DNA from: Takifugu bimaculatus
Taxonomy: Eukaryota; Chordata; Actinopteri; Tetraodontiformes; Tetraodontidae
Reading direction: 5' to 3'
Assembly: GCA_004026145.2 (NCBI GenBank)
Contig: CP034991.1
Span: forward strand, 10,763,610 to 10,827,609
DNA length: 64,000 bases
Below the pieces are notes generated by a model. It searched no databases. It saw only the letters and a program-made list of their open reading frames with translations, and was not told the origin of the DNA. This document shows positions 36,681 to 47,596 of the stretch, in pieces. The first letter of the stretch is position 1. Each line of letters begins with the position of its first letter. Position numbers and translations under genes: made by a program.

Positions 36681-38215
36681 GTACGTGTGTGCGTGTGTGT
36701 GCGTGCATGAAATGATAGAAATTAAAAAAAAAAACACATGGATACAGTCGCTACAAACAAGTCACTTATTGAGTGTGTGTATTACAAAAAGAATGTGTGC
36801 GTGTGTGACTTCTGAATGTTTCCAACCAGCTCGCGACCGAGCCAACCCACCAGGCCCATTAGAGCCAGTCAGCTCCCCAGACCCGAGCAGTGAAGCCAGA
36901 GACCCATATGGCTACTCTATCATTTAAAAGAGTTTCATCAGGTTACACTCTGCCCGACCACAGCCGTTAAATTAAAGACGTGGACGCTGAAGCCCTGGAT
37001 AAAGTAGCGCTGTGGTTTGCGACCACACTGGACCGCAGCTCCTCCTCCTGGCTCGGTTCAATCAAAAAGACAAACACACCCACACACTCTTTGTTTGTCT
37101 TCAGAGCCACCCCGAGATCTCTCGCTAATACGACACATTGCCGTCGATGCGCGCACAATTGCGCCAAAAGCATGTGGCCTCGGGAGCGTGTTTGAACGGG
37201 CCACGGCGGGGTGATGGTGTCGAGCTCAGGCTCGGGTCCAGAAGAGCAGTCAATAACGAAACATTTGCCGTCGCCTTGAGTCTGCCAAAGCAAATATTCA
37301 GTCAGCGGGATAATGGATGAGGGAGGAAGAATAGAAGAGAGAACTAAATAAAGAAAGAGACCAGAAAGCAGAGGAGAGTATCTGATTGTATTAGACAGGG
37401 GAGATGAAGAATGGAAGAGGAGAAGGGACCTGACAGGAGGCCTTTTAAGGTTAGCAGTGTTTGTTATCCAGCATGCTATGGCCGTGAACCGAGGCACACG
37501 AAGGCCAGGAACCTCCTCTCCCCCGCTGTCCCTCCTTCCTCTCCTCGTACCTCGGGCGCCTTCTGCCCTCGCTGCCTCTGTGGCTGAGACGGAGCAGCCG
37601 TCATCTGCCAGACATCTGGCTGAGTGCTTCTGCCTGGCCGTGTCGCAGGCTGGATCAGCGCTGGCCCAACTGCAGTGCATTACAGCGTAGATGGACTCTA
37701 AGCTCTAATTGAGAGCGTTAATGCAGGGGGCACAGCGCTGCACCGGGGGGGATTAGATTCCAGGAGCTGGGTGGCGGGATGGAGGGAGGGATGGACAAAA
37801 ACCGTAACGCCCAGTGGGATTAGAGCATCATCCTGCTGTGTTGGGCAGAGGAGACAAAGAAGAGTAGTGGTGTGTGTGTGTGTGTGTGTGTGTGTGAGGA
37901 TGGGGGGGGGGGAGGTCAGTATATGGGTGGTATATGGGGGACATAGCCTCAGTGGGCTCTAAAGTTAAGTGTGGTGTTACCACTGACTGCTCAGAGCCCC
38001 CATCTGTCTGTCTTCTGTCTCTGTATCAGCCTTTTCTTTATCTTCTTTATCTTCCTCTCTGTTACTGACCACATGTTCTTTAGTCCAGATTTATCTCTCT
38101 CCCGCTGACCCGCCACGTTCTAATCCGCCATTTATTTCCCGAGACTTGGAATGAAGAGTTTTACGCCGCATTGTTTCCCCAGGATGAATCCCACCTCCTC
38201 CTCTCCTTCCTTCAG
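36681..38215 (+). other. sema6a: Intron 12 (1.5 kb)
   Basis: Short GT tract at the donor (36683-36703), GC-rich middle (37460-37690), and (GT)14 followed by a G11 run at 37869-37912. A 237-residue antisense open frame (36967-37680, minus strand) has no recognisable domain and is treated as chance. Confidence 0.87.
37869..37912. repeat. (GT)14 followed by G11
   Basis: (GT)n at 37869-37896, then AGGAT, then eleven G residues at 37902-37912, in intron 12. Confidence 0.95.
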
Positions 38216-38356
38216 GTGCAGCATTGATGGCGTTGATGACAAGCGCATCGTCGGCATGCAGATAGACGGCAAGAGTCACTCGCTGTGGGTCGCTTTCACT
38301 TCCTGTGTGGTCAAGGTGCCGGTGTCTCGCTGCGAAAGACATGGAAGATGCAAGAA
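38216..38356 (+). CDS. sema6a: sema6a coding exon 13 (Sema domain end, start of PSI)
   Basis: 141 bp, residues 475-521: (K)CSIDGVDDKRIVGMQIDGK, SHSLWVAFTSCVVKVPVSRC, ERHGRCKK. The first PSI cysteines (SRCERHGRC) are present. Phase 2; donor AA|GTGAGT. The following intron is only 80 bp. Confidence 0.97.
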
Positions 38357-38436
38357 GTGAGTTTGGGGAGGCGGGGGTCGGGAGACTCTCCTGTTTGCAT
38401 CATGATGGCCTAATGGTTTGTGTCGGTCCCATCCAG

Positions 38437-38514
38437 GTCCTGTATAGCCTCCAGAGATCCGTACTGCGGGTGGGTGGCAGAAGGAGCCTGCAGGAAGGTG
38501 GTCGGAAACATCAA
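38437..38514 (+). CDS. sema6a: sema6a coding exon 14 (PSI module)
   Basis: 78 bp, residues 522-547: (K)SCIASRDPYCGWVAEGAC, RKVVGNI. CIASRDPYCGW is the PSI signature. The preceding 80-bp intron (38357-38436) is the shortest in the gene. Ends AA|GTGAGT, phase 2. Confidence 0.96.
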
Positions 38515-41500
38515 GTGAGTCATTTGAGTCTTTTTCACAGGAGGAGGAGCACGTTTCCACAGCGAAGGGGGGGGGGGCTCCATTTAGCGGCTCCTCACTG
38601 TCACGAGCTCTTTTCTCATCTGAAAGCAGACGTCACATTCCTTTTCTGCCTTGACAGCTTGAGGTGACAGGCAGGAAACACACGCAGAAAATAAAAATCA
38701 ATTGAGGTTTGAGAAGTTTTGCTTCCACAGGCTGCTAAAACTCCACCCAGGAGTTAAAAAAAACCCCCAAAACTGAGACTCAATTTTTCAAGCAGCCTTT
38801 ATAACAACATCTCACCTTGTTTGGTGAGATATCCTCCTCGGTGGAATTTCTCTATCTGTCGTGGCTGCGATCTTTCTAATTTTATGGCGTGTAAGTGCAA
38901 TTCCCCTCAGCAAAAAAAAAAAGGCAATTGGAATAATAAATGGAAGAAAAGAGTTGTTTGCTCCAGGACTGGGGTTAGGTGTGTGGGCCAGGGAAATCAT
39001 GATGGTTGCCGTAACTATAAATTGTGGCTGTAGTTGGGTCTCCGAGCCAGATTATGCTATCTGAGCAAGCAGCATATGGAGTTCTGTGGTGGGAAAAACA
39101 TTTTACAGATGAAGTCATAACAAAAGGATCAGCGCTGCAGCGGCTATCTACCATTAAATGAATTTGATCCCCCCTCTGTGAAACCACTGCGCTCACATGC
39201 TAAGGCACATATACCACTGTGGACACGCAAAAAAACACCCACGCAATCCATTGCGTTATTATTCCGCAAAGCTGCAGCAGACTGTTCCGTTCGACTTTCC
39301 ACTTCGGAAGCAGGACACCCGAGCACGTAATGGAAGCGGATGACCCCGCTGCCCTACTGTACAATATTTCTGAGTGAAAAGGCAGGGGGATTAGACCTGG
39401 TAGGCTCCGCTGCTCTGTGCTGTGCCGTCCGCTGCACTTGCCGGGCTCAAAAAAGGAGGGATAAAACGAGGATTGGAGCACTTCGCTGTCAAAGACCCCT
39501 TTGCCATTTCCTCTTTGTCTTGTTACCTCCAAATGCCTCGTTTCTGCCCGCAGATCTATTTTTATCCATCCATCCATCTTTGCTCTGATACATTCTCGCT
39601 CCTTCTCCACCCCCCTTCCTCTATTCTTCCATCTGGCCCCAGTTCTCGGGTGCCAGCTTTCCCATGTGGAGTCCTGCCTCTCGTACCTACTGCCCATGTA
39701 CAGCTTGCACTCTGATCTCCTACAATATGGTCAGGAACGACCTCCTGTTCCACCATGTACAGGAATTCCATAAAATGATGTTTTCAGCGTGGACGCCATC
39801 TATGAGCGCCGGTGGTGGGGTCACGCGCAGTATGACCCAGCATGATCTAGTATCTTCACGCATGTCTCCTTAATTCCTGAAGGAAATTGGCTGCCCACAC
39901 GCTTTCAAAGTAAATCATTAATGTTGTTCTATTTGACCTATATCGGAGCGGCCAGTTGCCCCAGTGAAACTCACCTCTCACATAATAATCATATCTGACG
40001 GTGGATGATATAAAAGGTGGCCCTCAGCCGCTTCGACTTATGTACAATGGCGCTTGAGACTGATTCCAGCATGAATTATGCAGCTGCAGCGGCAGGTTAA
40101 CCCCGAGCTGAACCGAGCGGAGTGCCACATTCTAATGTGCGGCGCTTATTTTGCTATGATGCAGCTGCTGAAGGGACCCTTTAACTGGGTTTATGCTCCA
40201 AGCTCGCCGTAGTCACCTGTGCCAAGCAGGCCAGACGCTCTGGCTGCGGCGAGCGGCTCATTGTTAATTCATCTCTGGCCCAGCGGGGTTTAAATGTCGC
40301 ACTCGTCATACGAATACATCCGCGGCGTTATTATCGGCTGAGGCGAATCTGAAGCGTTTGTGTCTCCACTAAAGAGCAAATCAACATTTGGCTGGGCGTG
40401 GCAAGGAGAATCTGAGAGATGGCGGCTTCTGCTTACACAGGTGTAATTACACCTGTGTAAGCATCTGTGTTGTATTTTTGACAGCACGTGACAAGCAAAT
40501 CAGATTAGTAGATTAAATGCCCCCCCCCCCCCCCCACCATCCCCCCAATATGAAAAGACACACCTCTGCTCTTGTTGTCTGGCTGTTTATTGTCATTGCT
40601 TTGCCGAGGGAAGTTGCTTCATCTCATTCCAATTAAGGCTGCGGGAACCTGGAGAAATGAAATCATCACGGCGTGAAATATTTCAATCAATTCCAGCGTG
40701 TGAATAAAAGCGACGCTGCTTTCAGGGCTGCTTCGGCGATGGAATGCTATCCAGAACTCCATCTGATTTTCTTCTTGTGTGCTTTAAATCTGGGCTCCTG
40801 GTGATGCCGTTTTGGAAAAGCCATTCTTCACCTTCATGCTATAATCGTGGCTGTTGGAGGGTGAGGAAGACGAGAGGCTGTTGGACACACGGGCTGGGGG
40901 AGAGTAGCGTGGAAGGCAGCTGAGCAGGACCGAGAAAAGCTGTCATGCGTGACCGCGATCCCGCTTGACGGTTGGTCTGCTCTGCTTCACATATCTCCTT
41001 ACTACCCGCCTGGTGGTCTTCGAGGAAAAAAACAGGTCTCGGCGCAGTTTTCATCGGTTTAGGAGGCATATCTGAGGCTGTCTTTCACCACGCTGTCTCC
41101 CTCCCGGTCAGTGCGATGGTATGATATCGAGGTCACCCCTCACTGCCCTGCTCTTTGGCCATGTGATTAGAACTACAACCTCATGTCTAAATCTCATGGC
41201 TGGAAGAAAGGATTGGAGAAAGTGGAGGTTTTTCCACATTTTCTTTGATCAGATTTGTGGTTGTGACGTGTTGATTTAAAATGCTCATCAGCGATGTTGT
41301 GTTGTGTTGTGTTTGTCCTCAAAATGTCTTCTTTTGTGTCAAAAAAAATACAAAAATTACCACATACATTAACACTGCGGGGTTTTATGTAATTTTCAAT
41401 GCATGAACATTAACAAGGATTTAATGATGAATAATGGTTTCCAAATGTGAAGATAGGTAATTACATAAATTTAATTTATCTAACACAAATTAACCTTTAA

Positions 41501-42060
41501 ACTGGGAAAGCACAACAGCTCATATTTCCATATAATGATCAACATCTCAGAGCATATACTATAAATGATACTTTAATTAGATAATATATCCTAAATAGAT
41601 TAAACTTTATGGCCTACCTGAACACATGCTGCTGGGAGGGTTTTGTTACCTTAACACAGAGTTTGTTCCCACTATTGCTAGTTAATGGCCAGTTTTGGTG
41701 GCTAAGAATGGGAAAATTACATAAGAGGCTCCAATGTGTCATAAAACTTATATTACAGTCAAATGAAACATGAATCTATTTGTGTCAACCCTGCCTGTAA
41801 ACAGTCCAGTGCCAGGTATTGATTTTCCAGCCTGCCATCACTGCTCATAAACACTGATTTAGGCCCCCAGGGCACCTGCTAGGTGCTCTTTGATTTTCTT
41901 CCAGTATAGGGATTTCTGCAGCCCACACTGTGCAAGCATAGGGTATGCAGCATTTGAGGGTGCTTTCATAGTAGCTATCCGGCAGCTTTGTTGCTTTGCT
42001 AGGTGTGGCGAGCCTGGCCTTGTTTTCCTGTGCTGACCATGATGTCTGTGTCCCCCGCAG
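38515..42060 (+). other. sema6a: Intron 14 (3.5 kb)
   Basis: Largely unique. It contains a perfect 34-bp palindrome at 40430-40463, a C16 run at 40520-40535, an A11 run near 38912, and AT-rich sequence from 41260 to 41770. No supported exon. Confidence 0.87.
40430..40463. promoter_or_regulatory. Perfect 34-bp palindrome with CAGGTG-TAATTA-CACCTG core
   Basis: The 17-base arms mirror exactly with no spacer, centred between 40446 and 40447. The left arm reads TGCTTACACAGGTGTAA. The core holds a CAGGTG box, a central TAATTA homeodomain-type site and a CACCTG box. AGGTGT halves also resemble T-box half-sites, and CAGGTG/CACCTG pairs are the kind bound by ZEB/Snail factors. Function is inference. 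Confidence 0.5.
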
Positions 42061-42119
42061 ATCAGCCTTTGAGCAGGACGTGGAGCATGGCAACACAGAT
42101 GGCCTGGGAGACTGCCAAA
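42061..42119 (+). CDS. sema6a: sema6a coding exon 15 (PSI end)
   Basis: 59 bp, residues 548-567: (K)SAFEQDVEHGNTDGLGDCQ. It matches the SEMA6A FEQDIERGNTDGLGDC block. Acceptor CCCCCGCAG, donor A|GTAAGC, phase 1 out. Confidence 0.96.
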
Positions 42120-42968
42120 GTAAGCATGCCTTTTTTCACTCTTATCTGTCCTTCTCTACTCCACCCCCTCCCACTAGTTCTCTCTTCTCCGTTGACTCGT
42201 CCCCTCTCTTTCTTCGAGCGTCCGTTTCCTTCTTTCGCTGCTGTCACCTTTTGGTGCCCCGTCTGTTCCGCCCTCACAATCCACTCTTTCAGCCTCATCC
42301 ATCCATCTGTCCCTTTCGGCACTCATCCTCCGCTGTCCTTTCCCCCCGCTGCTTCTCTGGCCCCCTGGTCAATAGGCTGTTGTGTCCAGTTGGGCAAAGA
42401 CTGGGCCTTTTCTCACAAATCGCTTAAGAGAACACACCACAAACCGTCAGCTGCACACAGGGAAGGTGTTTGACTTGTGAGGCGTCTGAGGGCTCATTTA
42501 GAAGCTCGAGACAATCTCTCCGCTCTAGCAGTCTCTAGCAGCTCTTTTTTTCTTCCCCTCAGTCCAGAGAAAGGCACATAAAGAATGTGCATGTGATCAT
42601 TTCATGCCCAGATGGTTCTGATAAACACATTTGATGTCCTGATCAAATGTGGCTCACTGTCACCGAGACGCTGGGGTCTGCTTGGGCAGCTTTGCCTTGA
42701 TATTGTTTATCTTAGCCCATTCCGCCTTAATTCCCGCTCTTTTCCCGGAGCAAATGAAGACAAAATGCAGTTTCATTAGCGCGTCTCGTCAAGGGTAACC
42801 GGGGCATTAGCTGCAGATACCAGTCGTGATTAAAAGCTGCGAGCATTTGGAGCGGCCGCTAACATTTCCTCTAACTTACCTTCCTACTCGTGGCTTTTGA
42901 TCATTTTGAAAAGCCCTTTGAAACCCCCTTTAACATGTTTCATCTCATCTCTTTTGTTCTCCTTCCAG
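42120..42968 (+). other. sema6a: Intron 15 (849 bp)
   Basis: C/T-rich in its first 300 bases; no exon or repeat array recognised. Confidence 0.88.
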
Positions 42969-42989
42969 ATACCTTTGTGGCTCTGAATG
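42969..42989 (+). CDS. sema6a: sema6a coding exon 16, 21-bp exon NTFVALN
   Basis: Encodes (N)TFVALN plus the first base of the next codon, equal to the NSFVALN block of mammals. Acceptor TTCCAG, donor G|GTAAGT, phase 1 in and out. The exon is too short for ORF callers. Confidence 0.9.
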
Positions 42990-43202
42990 GTAAGTCCCTA
43001 GCATGCACTGTAGAAGCAATCAAATAAAAGACACGCGCTACATTCCACGTCCCCTGGCTGGTTAACACCAGCCACGCCTCTTCTGCTCGTCAATCAGTCA
43101 ATCCCACTCAAGGAAATGAAAACTCCTCCCACGTGCATAAAGAAGGATTATTAATGACTCAAGGTTTTAACTGAATGTCATTCCTTCTTCTTTTTTTGTT
43201 AG

Positions 43203-43223
43203 ACAACCCTTCCAGTTACCAAG
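43203..43223 (+). CDS. sema6a: sema6a 21-bp microexon (juxtamembrane stalk), probably alternatively spliced
   Basis: Reads (D)NPSSYQ plus one base, phase 1 in and out, so inclusion or skipping preserves frame. The acceptor has a strong T-rich tract (TTTTTTTGTTAG) and the donor is AAG|GTAATG. Mammalian SEMA6A also has an optional phase-1 insert beginning with Asp right after FVALN. Confidence 0.6.
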
Positions 43224-43883
43224 GTAATGAAATCTTCCAGCACGGCTGGCTAATTCACCTCTCATAGGAGTTTCCCCACCTCCACGCCCTTTGGTGTTGT
43301 AGATTAAAGAATGTGTGATAAGCAAGTTTAAAAGTGTAGACATGAACCTCTTTAATTCTGCCTGCATTAGTTCCCTCCTTGTCCCCGTTCCCCAGTATCC
43401 CCAGTGCGACGTTATCGATTATCCCTGACCTTTGCATTGCTAATTGGCTGGTTGTGGTTGTGAGGTGAGGCCTTGATGGGGAAGAAATGCCGCAGCATGC
43501 ACATTAAGCAGAACATACGCGGACAGATGGAGAGAAAGATCAACCACTCATCATCATTCCGGTTGTAGCTACCGCACCTTCTCAGGCCAACGTTTCACCC
43601 CTGGTGGACACGTGATTTGATCTTCTCATGCTAATATTACCACGTCAACAGTCGTATCAGCCACTCAGCGGTCTGATCACGCTTCTCTCGTATTTATGAG
43701 AGTGTTCAAAAGTTCGGCTCCACCTAAAAGGAGTTATTTTTCTGCCAACCGTGCGCACACTCAGTGGTACTTCACTACTGTGAGTATCAACCTGCCCGTT
43801 GGCTGATATACATTTTTCATCGATCAAATCTTTGTATCCTTGGCTTCTTGACATGTATTCACCTCATTTTTATCGAATCGCAG

Positions 43884-43964
43884 CATTTGATGGTCCACCA
43901 CCACCACCTACCACCTCCACCCCACTTTCAGTCATCCCTTCATCGCAGCTGCCAGATCAAACCG
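43884..43964 (+). CDS. sema6a: Candidate sema6a cassette exon, 81 bp, Pro/Ser/Thr-rich
   Basis: After an acceptor TCGAATCGCAG with a T-rich tract, the sequence reads (A)FDGPPPPPTTSTPLS then VIPSSQLPDQT, phase 1 in and out, exactly 27 codons. The STPL and LPD words recall the optional mammalian insert DISTPLPDNEMSYN. Against it: the donor GTCAGA is weak and the sequence is low-complexity. Confidence 0.3.
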
Positions 43965-44523
43965 GTCAGATCCATGCAGAATGACAAGAATAGATATTTT
44001 GAAGTGATTCCAGCACCCCCAGCCCCCTATAGCTGTAACCCGCTGTGATTTTCCCTCCTTTTGGACATCCAGGGTCAGGAATAAGCATCTGTGTTGGCGT
44101 GTGCACCCCGTAGTGCTGAATATGGTTACACAAACACACACACACGTGCGCACACATGCACTCAGACAACTCCCTAAGTCTGGACCGAGCTCCTCCATCT
44201 ATCCGTCAGTGGTTGATATGGATTTGACGATAAATAAATGCCCCCTCTCAGTTCTCCCAGACTAGACATCCTCGCCTTGCTTTTAATCTGGGGGAAGAGA
44301 AGGTTGTGCATCAGTCGGCAGTTTAGGGCTTTTTTCTCTCCCCCCTGATCTGTGGAAGAGCTCTGAGGCTCCGAGCTCACTCTCTATGTATGTCATCTGC
44401 CTGAATTGCACTTCCCCTGGCGGCGGGGGAATGAATTATAAAATAGGCCTGTCACACTAATCTCTCAGCCTTGGGCCAGTAGTTAAATAAATCATTTTAA
44501 TGATTGCCATGCCACACGGAGGA

Positions 44524-44538
44524 GGGGGGGGGGGGGGG
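44524..44538. repeat. G15 homopolymer
   Basis: Fifteen consecutive G residues, in a G-rich flank. Confidence 0.9.
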
Positions 44539-44666
44539 AGGAGGGGGCTCAGGGTGGTGTTGTGCCTATACTATCAGCAACATTAACGTTTGTCCCGTGA
44601 AACCCCTCCTTCCCACCTCCCCTCTTCAAATATAAGCATAAACACACATTGAAAAGACACTTGCTG

Positions 44667-44670
<4 letters not shown>

Positions 44671-44727
<57 letters not shown>
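44671..44727. repeat. (CA)n microsatellite
   Basis: About 28 perfect CA units. Confidence 0.97.
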
Positions 44728-44730
<3 letters not shown>

Positions 44731-45705
44731 CTTTTACATTCTCCATGGAGAAAGCGTGTCAAACTGGGAATTGGGAGGTTGAGCTCCACCGAAGCTGTTG
44801 ATAAAAGTGTTGTCACTCTTCATCTACTGTGGATTTATTTTTCATCACTCCACAACTTAAACGCAGTTTATCAAGTACCACCAGTGCAAAAATGGTGTAA
44901 TATGTTAATATGACTGGCAGGGTTCAGAAATAAATAAACATGGTGCATAAATAGTGCGTAGCCAAGGAAATGGGGGAAACAGGTTGGATGTTTGGAAGCC
45001 CTGAGAAGAGATTAATAAAACCAGTCATTGCAATGTGAAACAAAATCCAGATATTTTACTTTTATTACGACTAAACAAAGACGACAGTTTCTCACTGGGT
45101 AGTCGTAGAAACACAGCGACAGGAAGTAGCAACCTGTTCCCCTACGGTTTCCCAGAGGACCATATTTATGATCACATTTGCAATGTTTGTAGCAACTGTG
45201 AAGAGATGGAGGCCAGACTGACAGTGACGTCTCTCCTTGTGACTGCAAATATCCACATCTTAAATATATAGTGCTCATCGCAAAGTGTTCGAGAAGCACA
45301 AACCTTGGCAGTTAAATCTAACTTCAGTTCTGGGTGTTACCGGTAATTTACCAGAGGAAATTTGACGGGGGAAAAGTAGAAGGAAGGAGGAAGAATAGGT
45401 CAAAATGTCAAAATTCTCCATCTTTAGGCCTGTGATAAGTTAGACAGCCTCAGTTGGAGCCATGGAAAGAAAATGTGTCCCCCGTCCTTCTTATTAAAGG
45501 TAGATGCCCCACGGTGAGTGTGTGAAATCACAATTGTTCTGCTCTGGCAGTTCGATCGAGCCTTGACATGTGAGGTAGGAGAGGCGGGAGGCGGAGGACA
45601 AAGATGGAGCAAAGCTCAGAATCACAAAGGGACACGGCGAGAATCATATTTTCACACATTTTCTAATGAGCTGCCCCAGGTCACTGTGGAGAAGCGTTGT
45701 CTTTC

Positions 45706-45771
45706 GAGAGAGAGAGAGAGAGAGAGAGAGACTGTATGTGTGTGTGTATGTGTGTGTGTGTGTGTGTGTGT
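45706..45771. repeat. (GA)n / (GT)n compound microsatellite
   Basis: (GA)13 at 45706-45731 followed by (GT)n at 45735-45771. It ends about 60 bases upstream of the exon 18 acceptor. Confidence 0.95.
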
Positions 45772-45831
45772 TTGTGCCTGAAGCCTGTCATGTCTCCCCC
45801 AGCATCAGTTAACCTGTCTTGTGTCCGGCAG

Positions 45832-46011
45832 GCCACCATCACCGCCACCATCACCACACCCTCTCACTTCCCACTTCGGCCCTCCCAGAGGCCGCAGAGG
45901 GCCCCCTGGGGCGGGGTCGCATGGTTGAGCAGAAGGAGCTCCCGATGAGTTCAGATAATGGGGAGGACCCCTACATAGCCGTGCCCTCTCAGACTCAGCC
46001 CGAAGCCAATG
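45832..46011 (+). CDS. sema6a: sema6a coding exon 18 (juxtamembrane stalk, His-rich)
   Basis: 180 bp, residues 575-634: (G)HHHRHHHHTLSLPTSALPE, AAEGPLGRGRMVEQKELPMS, SDNGEDPYIAVPSQTQPEAN. It occupies the place of mammalian GHSSSLLPSTTTSDS...; only the leading GH and the acidic/polar character are shared, as expected for the fast-evolving stalk. Acceptor CCGGCAG, donor G|GTAAGC, phase 1 in and out. Confidence 0.88.
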
Positions 46012-46297
46012 GTAAGCCTTGGAACACGACAGTGAGCAGACAGTTTGGTCCGTTGTCACCTGTGGCGAGGAAGCTGGGGGAGAGGGAAGGGTGGGGGGTT
46101 GGTGGGGGGGCAGGGAGGGTGTGCGTAATTGAGATTTACTGCTGTATTACTGCTTCCAGCTGATGGGTTGTGGAGATCGCTTTCTCTCTAGGGAACAAAT
46201 GACTTCCAACTGCTCCCCCCCCGAAACATATGCAAACACACGACACCTACATATGCACACGCACACTCTGCGCTCACGGAGACACGACGACACTTGT

Positions 46298-46298
<1 letters not shown>

Positions 46299-46333
<35 letters not shown>
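46299..46333. repeat. (CA)n microsatellite
   Basis: About 17 CA units in intron 18. Confidence 0.96.
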
Positions 46334-46335
<2 letters not shown>

Positions 46336-47033
46336 CTTAAGATGGATTTATTATCTCAGCGCATTAATGTCCCACAGGAGATGTAATATCCACACCATTA
46401 CACACTGAAAAGGAAGATGGCGACGTATTTATTTCCTTGAGAAGGTGGCCTGGCGCCCAGCTCCGTCAGGCTCCGCAGCGCTGGTGACATGACATTGAAC
46501 GCCCTTTCTCCTGTGTTAACAACCTGCCCGACGCTGTAGCGCCTCAAGGACATCTCAGAGCAATGAGACTGAGAGGAGGGCAAATAGAAAAAGGTCAGTC
46601 CGATGCTGTTGATTCATGTTTTAATAAAGCAGAGCTATTAAACAGCACAATCAGCAGCCTGTTCCGTATACATTAGATATTTCTTTCCAACGAAGCCACG
46701 GCCTTGAGCACATATTGATATTGGTATAATAGCTGATTTCCCGACATGAGGGACATACTGAATCTTGTCGGCAACTTTTCATTTATATAACCTACTGGCT
46801 GCTGTTCTGTCGCTCCTTTTAACCGGTTCTGATTTCATTTAAGTCATTCTGGAATTCTGGACATTTATATAATGCCTCAATATATAAAATAAAGATGAGG
46901 TGGCATGTTCCTCATTGTTGCATTATTCTGCAAGCTAAATCACACCCACTCCAAAAATGAACCGACACAAAAAAACTGTGAGCTTTTATAATCATTAATA
47001 TTGGTGGTCCAGACTCAACTCACACACACAATT

Positions 47034-47294
47034 GTACTTGTATCTTTGTGAGGACTGCCAATGATATAATGCATTCACCCAGCTCATTACCCAACCATCC
47101 CGCTTAAATCCCCTGACTCTGACTCTGACCCTGACCCGGACCTCAAGTGGAAGCCAATGCTAATCTCCAAACTGTCTTAACCCTCCAACAGACCTTTGAA
47201 GTTGTGAAGAGTAGGCAAAATGTCCTCACTTGCCTCCAAAAATGTCCCTACTTGGCTGGTTAAACATGTAATGCAGTGTTCACTCACATGTATG

Positions 47295-47342
<48 letters not shown>
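47034..47342 (+). repeat. Teleost dispersed (CA)n-linked repeat, fullest copy
   Basis: The order TTTGTGAGGACTG, ATAATGCATTC, a degenerate CTGACCCTGACC tract, CTTAACCCTCCAACAG, CCTTTGAAGTTGTG, AAAATGTCCTCACTT, then (CA)n matches a repeat I recall as frequent beside CA microsatellites in fish genomes. The (CA)n part is 47296-47342. No coding capacity. Confidence 0.75.
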
Positions 47343-47345
<3 letters not shown>

Positions 47346-47526
47346 GGCAGCTTCTTCTCTTAGATGAAAGCAGACATTGAAGTGTGTCAGCTGGAAGCAG
47401 TATGATATCAGCAGGTAGATTCAAGCACAATGGTGGCAGAGACTTCAAACAGCATGCCTGCAGCCAGCATCACAACATGCTGTTGTTCCCCTGTTGCCTT
47501 TACCTGAGACCGAGGAAAAGATGGTC

Positions 47527-47527
<1 letters not shown>

Positions 47528-47596
<69 letters not shown>
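47528..47596. repeat. (ATT)23 trinucleotide microsatellite
   Basis: Exactly 69 bases of uninterrupted ATT; the resulting poly-Ile frame is not a gene. Confidence 0.98.

Larger units (their letters stand above)
42990..45831 (+). other. sema6a: Intron region between exon 16 and exon 18 (2.8 kb) containing the microexon and a candidate cassette exon
   Basis: Besides the two possible exons listed separately, this region holds a G15 run at 44524-44538, (CA)n at 44671-44727, and (GA)n plus (GT)n at 45706-45771. The rest is unique. Confidence 0.85.

Noticed and set aside
36967..37680. 237-residue antisense open frame in intron 12
   Set aside because: No recognisable domain, biased composition, no splice or start context, and located in GC-rich intron sequence. 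Treated as chance.
38357..38436. Read-through of the 80-bp intron 13 as coding
   Set aside because: Codon 522 read through the donor gives AAG TGA, a stop, and both splice sites are consensus.
45803..45831. Alternative upstream acceptor for exon 18 (CTCCCCCAG)
   Set aside because: It would add 29 bases and shift the frame of the whole stalk and tail.
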